From CAZMGT01 sp964565895 (lineage in GTDB: Bacteria; Armatimonadota; Zipacnadia; UBA1398; CAZMGT01), in the NCBI GenBank assembly GCA_964565895.1, contig CAZMGT010000066.1, positions 1-19,392 of the forward strand: a stretch of DNA of 19,392 bases, written 5' to 3'. The notes beneath the pieces were generated by a model. That model did not search any database. It was not told where the DNA came from and saw only the letters and a program-made list of their open reading frames with translations. Positions within the stretch are counted from its first letter, which is position 1, and every line of letters starts with the position of its first letter. The position numbers and the translations under genes are program-made. Below, piece by piece: positions 6,917 through 11,963 of this stretch.

Positions 6917-8269
6917 CTACTTCAAGAATCCCTCGTAGTTGCGCATCAACAGGTGCGCTTCCATCTGCATCAACGTATCCATCGCAACGCCGACCACGAT
7001 AAGCAGCGACGTTCCGCCAACCAGGGTAAACGTGCGCACGTTGGTGATAATCGGAATATAGTACGGGGCAAGTGCAATAATCCCCAAAAACAGCGACCCG
7101 GGCAGGGTAATGCGCGTCATCAGCCGGTCGAGGTACATCGCCGTCGGCTTCCCCGGGCGGATCCCCTGAATGAACCCCCCGTTTTTCATCAACTGCTCGG
7201 CCACTTCAGTGGGCCGGAAGGTCACCGCGGTATAGAAGTAGGTGAACAGGACGACCAGCCCAAAGTAGATGATCGCCGCGATGACCCCCAGCGTGTTCGT
7301 CCCCGGCTGAAAGCCCGTGATCCACGCCTTGGCCGCCTCCATTTGCTCCGGCGAGATGTGCAGGAACGTGAGCGCATCGCGGGGCATGAAGTTGACGATC
7401 GTCGCCGGGAACATGAAGACCGAGATGGCGAAGATAATGGGAATAACCCCGGCGGCGTTTACCCGCAGGGGAAGATACGTCTGCACCCCACGATACATCT
7501 TGTGCCCCACCACGCGGCTGGAATAGGTTACCCGTATCCGCCGCTGCGCCTGCTGCACGTAGATAATCCCCATAATCATGCACGTCAGCAGCCCCACGAG
7601 AAGCACGATGTTATACCCGTGAATGGCCCCCAGCTTCCACGACTGCACCGTCCGGCTAATCTGCGTGGGAAACGCCGCCATAATCCCGCAGAAGATGACC
7701 AAAGACACCCCGTTGCCGATCCCCTTGTCCGTAATCTCCTCGCCGATCCACATCAAAAACGCCGTCCCCGCGGCCATGGTAATGACCATTTGCACGATGG
7801 TAAACGTGTTCGCCACGACCACGCCTCCCCCGCGCAGGACCATAACCCAGCCGAAACCCTGCAGCAGCGCCAAAAACACCGTGGCGTAGCGGATATATTG
7901 GGCGATCTTCTTCCGCCCATACTCCCCCTCTTCGCGCTGCAGGCGCTCGAAATAGGGCACGGCAAACGTCAACAACTGAAAGATAATCGAAGCGTTGATA
8001 TAGGGCATTATCCCCAACGTGAGGATAGACACGCGCTTCATCGCCCCGCCCGTAAACGCGTTGAGCAGGTCCATAAACCCCCCGCCCAGGCTGGGAATCC
8101 AATTCCGCAGCGCCTCGCGATCGATCCCCGGCAGGGGGATGTACAAGCAGATCGCATACACCCCGAACATGAGCATGACAAACTGCAGCCGCTTGCGCAC
8201 GTCGGGGAGCTTAAGCGCCGCCGACAGCGTCTCCATCATCTTCGCCGACTGCGGCCTGACCGTTGCCAT
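6917..8269 (-). CDS. secY: Protein translocase subunit SecY
   Basis: SecY is the protein-conducting channel of the inner membrane. The 450-residue product has ten predicted membrane helices, the first around 29-47. Family segments include GIMPYINASIIFQLL, EEITDKGIGNGVSLVIFCGI, LPLRVNAAGVIPIIFA and the cytoplasmic loop NGGFIQGIRPGKPT before the eighth helix. The ATG directly abuts the rplO stop (TAA then ATG), with GAGGTGA inside the end of rplO as ribosome-binding site. This suggests translational coupling to L15, the usual partner upstream. Confidence 0.98.
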   Translation of the reverse strand: MATVRPQSAKMMETLSAALKLPDVRKRLQFVMLMFGVYAICLYIPLPGIDREALRNWIPSLGGGFMDLLNAFTGGAMKRVSILTLGIMPYINASIIFQLLTFAVPYFERLQREEGEYGRKKIAQYIRYATVFLALLQGFGWVMVLRGGGVVVANTFTIVQMVITMAAGTAFLMWIGEEITDKGIGNGVSLVIFCGIMAAFPTQISRTVQSWKLGAIHGYNIVLLVGLLTCMIMGIIYVQQAQRRIRVTYSSRVVGHKMYRGVQTYLPLRVNAAGVIPIIFAISVFMFPATIVNFMPRDALTFLHISPEQMEAAKAWITGFQPGTNTLGVIAAIIYFGLVVLFTYFYTAVTFRPTEVAEQLMKNGGFIQGIRPGKPTAMYLDRLMTRITLPGSLFLGIIALAPYYIPIITNVRTFTLVGGTSLLIVVGVAMDTLMQMEAHLLMRNYEGFLK

Positions 8270-8725
8270 TTAGATCACCTCGGCGGTTCCCCCGGCGGCC
8301 TCGATCTTCGCCTTCGCCGACTCGGAGAACGCGTGTGCCCGCACGGTGAGCTTCTTCGTAAGCTCCCCCTCGCCGAGCACCTTTAGCCCATCCTTAAGCT
8401 TGCGGATCATGCGCCTTTTTAGCAAAAACTCCGGGTCGACAACCGTCCCCTCCTCCAGCTTGTCCAGCTGGCCCACGTTGACGATCGCAAACTCCTTGCG
8501 GAAAATGCCGATGTTGTGGCTCTTTTTGCTCAGCCCGCGGAGCATAGGGATCCGCCGGTGCAGGGGCGTGCCTCCGCCCTCGAACCCGCGGGGAACGCTC
8601 TCCCGCGCCTTCTGCCCCTTCTGGCCCCGGCCGCAGGTCTTCCCCTGGCCCGCGGCGTGGCCCCGCCCCACGCGCTTGCGCTTCTTGCGCGATCCGGGCG
8701 TCGGTCTAATCGTGGACAGGTCCAT
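8270..8725 (-). CDS. rplO: 50S ribosomal protein L15
   Basis: L15 is a late-assembly protein of the large subunit. The 151-residue product starts MDLSTIRPTPGSRKKRKRVG, then GQGKTCGRGQKGQKAR and the GFEGGGTPLHRRIPMLRG segment, all diagnostic. The ATG at 8725 is preferred to a GTG at 8734: it matches the family N-terminus, and AAGGGG (8739-8734, overlapping the rpmD stop) is eight bases upstream. It abuts secY with no gap. Confidence 0.97.
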   Translation of the reverse strand: MDLSTIRPTPGSRKKRKRVGRGHAAGQGKTCGRGQKGQKARESVPRGFEGGGTPLHRRIPMLRGLSKKSHNIGIFRKEFAIVNVGQLDKLEEGTVVDPEFLLKRRMIRKLKDGLKVLGEGELTKKLTVRAHAFSESAKAKIEAAGGTAEVI

Positions 8726-8737
8726 CTCGCGCACCCC

Positions 8738-8944
8738 TTATTCCTCGACCTCTTGCACTTGTACGAGGTGGATAATCTTGTTCACCATCCCGCGCAGCTC
8801 CGGCCGGTCCTCGATTACTACCTCCTGGTGCAGCTTGCGCAGGCCAAGCAGCCGCGCCGTCCAGCGCTGGTCCCGCGCGTAGCCGATCGGGCTGCGCACG
8901 AGCTTTACCCGCAGCTTCTTCGCCTTTTTCCTCCGTCGCGCCAC
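8738..8944 (-). CDS. rpmD: 50S ribosomal protein L30
   Basis: A 68-residue large-subunit protein. KKLRVKLVRSPIGYARDQRWTARLLGLRKLH is the classical L30 N-terminal half, and the rest (VIEDRPELRGMVNKIIHLVQVQE) also fits. It starts with GTG (8944-8942), and the N-terminus has eight extra, mostly basic residues (MARRRKKA) before the usual opening. L30 normally follows S5 directly. Here it follows L18 after only 18 bases, so rpsE is absent (see findings). Confidence 0.95.
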   Translation of the reverse strand: MARRRKKAKKLRVKLVRSPIGYARDQRWTARLLGLRKLHQEVVIEDRPELRGMVNKIIHLVQVQEVEE

Positions 8945-8962
8945 GACCGCCCAGCCCCTTTC

Positions 8963-9340
8963 CTAGTCCCGGGTGAACTTCAGCCCGGCCTCGATCGCCG
9001 CCTCGGCCAGCGCCTTCACCCGCCCGTGGAAAATGTGCCCCGAGCGGTCGAACACCGCGCGCGTTATCCCCTTGCGCACCGCGCGCTCGGCGATAACCCG
9101 GCCGACAACCTTCGCCGCCTCGATGTTCGACTTCGAGGCCAGCCCGTCGCCCACGGACTTCTCGCACGTCGACGCCGAGACCAGGGTATGCCCCCGGTCG
9201 TCGTCGATGAGCTGCGCGTGGATGTGGCGCAGGCTGAGATAGACGCACAGCCGAGGCCGCTCGGCGGTGCCGTGAATCTTCTTGCGCACTCTCTTATGCC
9301 GCCGCCGCAACGCGGCCAGTCGCGGATTCTCCTTGCCCAC
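8963..9340 (-). CDS. rplR: 50S ribosomal protein L18
   Basis: L18 binds 5S rRNA in the central protuberance. The 125-residue product has RRRHKRVRKKIHGTAERPRL near the start, SLRHIHAQLIDDDRGHTLVSAST in the middle and FDRSGHIFHGRVKALAEAAIEAGL at the end. It starts with GTG (9340-9338), with GAGGTGA seven bases upstream. A strong inverted repeat (9357-9382) lies just ahead of that site. The C-terminus is complete, so the missing rpsE did not truncate this gene. Confidence 0.96.
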   Translation of the reverse strand: MGKENPRLAALRRRHKRVRKKIHGTAERPRLCVYLSLRHIHAQLIDDDRGHTLVSASTCEKSVGDGLASKSNIEAAKVVGRVIAERAVRKGITRAVFDRSGHIFHGRVKALAEAAIEAGLKFTRD

Positions 9341-9356
9341 GATCGGTTCACCTCAC

Positions 9357-9382
9357 GCGCCCCGGCGCGCGGCCCGGGGCGC
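9357..9382 (-). repeat. Inverted repeat between rplF and rplR
   Basis: A perfect 9-bp inverted repeat (GCGCCCCGG and CCGGGGCGC) with an 8-base loop fills half of the 52-base gap between rplF and rplR. In the transcript it forms a very stable hairpin ending three bases before the GAGGTGA ribosome-binding site of rplR. No T-run follows, so it is not a rho-independent terminator. It could tune rplR translation or mark an RNA-processing site; that is inference. Confidence 0.6.
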
Positions 9383-9392
9383 AGGAAATCTC

Positions 9393-9962
9393 TTACCGGC
9401 CCGGGGCTCCGCCGCCCACCGCGGCCTTGCCCGCCTTGCGCTTAATGCGCTCGCCTAAGTAGCGCAGCCCCTTTGCCTTGTACGGGTCGGCGGGGCGTTT
9501 GGCGCGCACGTCCGCGGCAAACTGCCCCACCGCCTGCTTGTCGATTCCGCGAATGGTAATGCGAAACTGGTTGCTCCCGTCCGGGGTAACCTCGGCCTCC
9601 AGCCCCTCGGGAATATCCATTTCCACGGGGTGAGAGAAGCCCAGCGACATGACCAGCCGCCGCCCCTCAACCTGCGCGCGGTAGCCCACGCCGTAGAGAA
9701 TGAGCACCTTCTCAAACCCCTGCGTCACACCGGTAACCATATTGGCGATGAGCGCCCGCGTCAGGCCGTGCAGGGCGCGGCAGCGCTGGTCGTCCGAGGG
9801 GCGGCGCACGACGATCGCCCCGTCCTTCAGCTCCACGGAGATGGGGGAGGGGATGCGCTGCTCCAGCTCGCCCTTGGGCCCGCGCACGGTAATTTTGTCG
9901 TCCTCGATGTGCACCTCTACCCCTTCGGGAACGGGAATGGGCATTCTACCGATCCTGGACAT
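9393..9962 (-). CDS. rplF: 50S ribosomal protein L6
   Basis: L6 sits near the sarcin-ricin loop and the factor-binding site. The 189-residue product starts MSRIGRMPIPVPEGVEV and has the two L6 repeats, with VTVRGPKGELE-like sequence in the first and GVGYRAQVEGRRLVMSLGFSH plus RGIDKQAVGQFAADVRAKRP in the second. It closes with the conserved DPYKAKGLRYLGERIKRKAGKAA. The last eight residues are a short Gly-rich extension. It follows rpsH after 28 bases. Confidence 0.97.
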   Translation of the reverse strand: MSRIGRMPIPVPEGVEVHIEDDKITVRGPKGELEQRIPSPISVELKDGAIVVRRPSDDQRCRALHGLTRALIANMVTGVTQGFEKVLILYGVGYRAQVEGRRLVMSLGFSHPVEMDIPEGLEAEVTPDGSNQFRITIRGIDKQAVGQFAADVRAKRPADPYKAKGLRYLGERIKRKAGKAAVGGGAPGR

Positions 9963-9990
9963 ACTGGCACCGCCTCTCCCCCGGACGAAA

Positions 9991-10389
9991 CTACCACACG
10001 TGGCAGATCACTTCGCCGCCGATGCCCAGCTTGCGTGCCTGGCGGTCGGCCATAACGCCCTTCGAGGTGGACAAGATAGCGATGCCCAACCCGCCCAGCA
10101 CGCGGGGCACGCGGTCCTTGGTGACATATATCCGCTGTCCCGGCTTGCTGATCCGTTTGATGCCGGTGATTACTTGCTCGCGGTTTGGTCCGTATTTCAG
10201 CCTAATGCGCAGCACGTTTTGCTTATCGTTGCTGAGCACGCGGAAGTTTCTGATGAACCCCTCGTTGCGCAAAATCTTAGCGATCTCCACCTTCAGCCGC
10301 GAGGCGGGGATCTCCACGTGCTCGTGCCGCGCCTGGCTGGCGTTGCGGATCCGTGTGAGCATGTCGGCCACAGGATCGCTCATGCTCAT
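9991..10389 (-). CDS. rpsH: 30S ribosomal protein S8
   Basis: S8 binds the central domain of 16S rRNA, and in E. coli represses the spc operon. The 132-residue product has DPVADMLTRIRNASQARHE at the N-terminus and ILSTSKGVMADRQARKLGIGGEVICHVW at the C-terminus, both diagnostic. Two in-frame ATGs lie six bases apart (10389 and 10383). The first is chosen, since GGGAGGG is nine bases upstream of it. A 22-base palindrome lies just before that site. Confidence 0.97.
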   Translation of the reverse strand: MSMSDPVADMLTRIRNASQARHEHVEIPASRLKVEIAKILRNEGFIRNFRVLSNDKQNVLRIRLKYGPNREQVITGIKRISKPGQRIYVTKDRVPRVLGGLGIAILSTSKGVMADRQARKLGIGGEVICHVW

Positions 10390-10409
10390 GGGGCAGCTCC
10401 CTCCCCGAG

Positions 10410-10431
10410 TCCGGCCGGCGCGCCGGCCGGA
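10410..10431 (-). repeat. Perfect 22-base palindrome between rpsN and rpsH
   Basis: Positions 10410-10431 equal their own reverse complement over all 22 bases (core GGCGCGCC, outer ends TCC/GGA). The gap between rpsN and rpsH is 46 bases, so this fills about half of it. In RNA it would fold as a hairpin of about nine pairs with a four-base loop, ending a few bases before the rpsH ribosome-binding site. No T-run follows. As DNA it could bind a dimeric protein; as RNA it could regulate rpsH. Both are inference. Confidence 0.65.
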
Positions 10432-10435
10432 GATG

Positions 10436-10621
10436 CTACCAGCTCGACTTGGTCACCCCAGGGATATGCCCCTGCAGGGCGAGCTCCCTGAAGCAAATGC
10501 GGCACAGGCCGAACTTTCGCATATACCACCGCGGCCGGCCGCAAATCCCACACCGGTTATACTGGCGCACCTTAAATTTCTGCGGCTTTTGGCACTTAAC
10601 GATCAGCGCCTTCCGAGCCAC
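10436..10621 (-). CDS. rpsN: 30S ribosomal protein S14, type Z (zinc-binding)
   Basis: The 61-residue product is the short zinc-binding form of S14, which sits in the 30S head. Zinc ligands are Cys24, Cys27, Cys40 and Cys43 (CGICG and CRICF), followed by the usual REL...GHIPGVTKSSW end. It starts with GTG (10621-10619) behind GAGGAGGGA. It lies between rplE and rpsH, the normal spc position. Confidence 0.97.
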   Translation of the reverse strand: MARKALIVKCQKPQKFKVRQYNRCGICGRPRWYMRKFGLCRICFRELALQGHIPGVTKSSW

Positions 10622-10636
10622 CGCTCTCCCTCCTCG

Positions 10637-11182
10637 TTACGCCTCGCGCAGGGGCAGGCCCAGCGCGCGCAACAGCGCCGCGGCTTCCGCGTCGGTCTTC
10701 GCCGAGGTCACAATGGTCACGTCCATCCCCTGCACGCGCTCTACCGCGTCGTACTCGATCTCCGGAAAAATCGTCTGTTCCGGAATACCCAGGCTATAGT
10801 TGCCGTGGCCGTCGAACGACTTGGGCGAGAGCCCGCGAAAGTCGCGCATCCGGGGCAGGGCAATGGTCACCAGCCGGTCAAACAGCTCATACATCCGCTC
10901 CCCGCGCACGGTGACCTTGCACCCGATGGGCATCCCCTTGCGGATGCGAAAGTTCGACACGGACTTCTTCGCCCGCGTCACCGCCGGCCACTGGCCCGAG
11001 ATCTTCGCCAGGTCGTTCATCGCCGCGTCGAGGATCTTCCGGTCCTCGCGCGCCCCGGAAACGCCCATGTTGATGACGATCTTCACCAGCCGGGGCACCT
11101 GCATTACGTTGCGATAGTTAAACTGCTTCATCAGCGCCGGCACCACTTCTTTGAAATATTTCTCCTTTAACCGCGCAGCCAT
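10637..11182 (-). CDS. rplE: 50S ribosomal protein L5
   Basis: L5 binds 5S rRNA and contacts P-site tRNA. The 181-residue product starts MAARLKEKYFKEVVPALMKQ and has NVMQVPRLVKIVINMGVSGA, ITGQ-type ISGQWPAVTRAKKSVSNFRIRKGMPIG, LPRMRDFRGLSPKSFDGHGNYSLGI and a typical VTSAKTDAEAAALLRALGLPL end. It begins 16 bases after rplX with GAGGGAG between. Confidence 0.97.
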   Translation of the reverse strand: MAARLKEKYFKEVVPALMKQFNYRNVMQVPRLVKIVINMGVSGAREDRKILDAAMNDLAKISGQWPAVTRAKKSVSNFRIRKGMPIGCKVTVRGERMYELFDRLVTIALPRMRDFRGLSPKSFDGHGNYSLGIPEQTIFPEIEYDAVERVQGMDVTIVTSAKTDAEAAALLRALGLPLREA

Positions 11183-11198
11183 CGCGCCGCTCCCTCGC

Positions 11199-11555
11199 TT
11201 ACTCCTCGTCGATCAGTTGCCCGCATGGCGTCCACGGCCCGGTGGACTTCTCCGTGCGCTTGCACACGCGCAGCTTGCGCCCCTCGCGAAACGTCCAGCC
11301 CACGCGCGTGCGCTGCCCGCACTTGGGGCAAATGAGCATTACGTTGGACACGTGAATGGGGGCCGGCTTTTGCATTTTGCCCCCCGGCTGGCGCCCGCGC
11401 GGCCGCTGGTGCCGGGTGACGATGTTCGCCCCCTCGACCAGCACCCGCTGCTCCTTCGGGTAGCAGGCGAGCACCTTCCCCTGGTGCCCCTTGTCCTTGC
11501 CCGAGATGATCTCCACAAGATCGCCTTTTCTAATGCGCAGTTTCGGCGTAGCCAT
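11199..11555 (-). CDS. rplX: 50S ribosomal protein L24 with altered zinc knuckle
   Basis: L24 initiates 50S assembly and lies near the exit tunnel. The 118-residue product has the KOW motif region (KGDLVEIISGKDKGHQGKVLA, 10-30) and IVTRHQRP...GGKMQKPAPIHVSNVMLICPKCG (45-80). Many bacteria have a C-terminal Cx2C...Cx2C knuckle in this protein. Here the first pair is normal (Cys76, Cys79), but the second is spread out: Cys98 and Cys111 are separated by 12 residues (KRTEKSTGPWTP) rather than two. The frame and terminus (CGQLIDEE) are intact, so this is an insertion and not a frameshift. It follows rplN after 11 bases. Confidence 0.96.
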   Translation of the reverse strand: MATPKLRIRKGDLVEIISGKDKGHQGKVLACYPKEQRVLVEGANIVTRHQRPRGRQPGGKMQKPAPIHVSNVMLICPKCGQRTRVGWTFREGRKLRVCKRTEKSTGPWTPCGQLIDEE

Positions 11556-11566
11556 CGCTCTCGCCC

Positions 11567-11935
11567 CTACCAGACCTCCGGCGCCAAGGAGATGATTTTC
11601 ATAAAGTTCTTGTCGCGCAGCTCCCTGGCCACCGGGCCGAAAATTCGCGTTCCCCGCGGATCGCGGAACTGGTCAATAAGCACCGCGGCGTTGTCGTCGA
11701 AGCGAATGTACGACCCGTCCGGCCGGCGCAACGGGGCCTTCTGGCGCACGATCACCGCGCGCACAACCTCCCCGTCGCGCACCTGGCCCGTGGACGTGGC
11801 GTCCTTCACCGCGCCCACGATAATGTCCCCGATGCTCGCCCAGCGAGCGTTGCCCTTGCCGATAACCCGGATGCACATAATCTCCCGCGCCCCGGAGTTA
11901 TCGGCAACCTTAAGCCGACTCATTGGCTGAATCAT
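11567..11935 (-). CDS. rplN: 50S ribosomal protein L14
   Basis: L14 forms intersubunit bridges and is the binding site of the silencing factor RsfS. The 122-residue product starts MIQPMSRLKVADNSGAREIM and has RVIGKGNARWASIGDIIVGAVK, RPDGSYIRFDDNAAVLI and the C-terminal RGTRIFGPVARELRDKNFMKIISLAPEVW, all standard. It is normally directly downstream of rpsQ; here the EF-G-like gene lies between, ending 28 bases upstream. GAGGG precedes the ATG. Confidence 0.98.
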   Translation of the reverse strand: MIQPMSRLKVADNSGAREIMCIRVIGKGNARWASIGDIIVGAVKDATSTGQVRDGEVVRAVIVRQKAPLRRPDGSYIRFDDNAAVLIDQFRDPRGTRIFGPVARELRDKNFMKIISLAPEVW

Positions 11936-11963
11936 CGCTCTTCCCTCACACTGCTCCTCTGGC

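Noticed and set aside
6503..8386. Very long plus-strand open frame (627 codons) opposite adk and secY
   Set aside because: It is antisense to two unmistakable genes, and its product is a low-complexity His/Arg/Pro-rich sequence with no recognisable domain. High-GC coding DNA routinely leaves such frames open on the other strand.
8706..9248. Minus-strand 180-codon frame spanning the rplR-rpmD junction, considered as a possible missing S5
   Set aside because: Its translation is a Gly/Arg/Ala-rich shadow of rplR and rpmD with none of the S5 core motifs.
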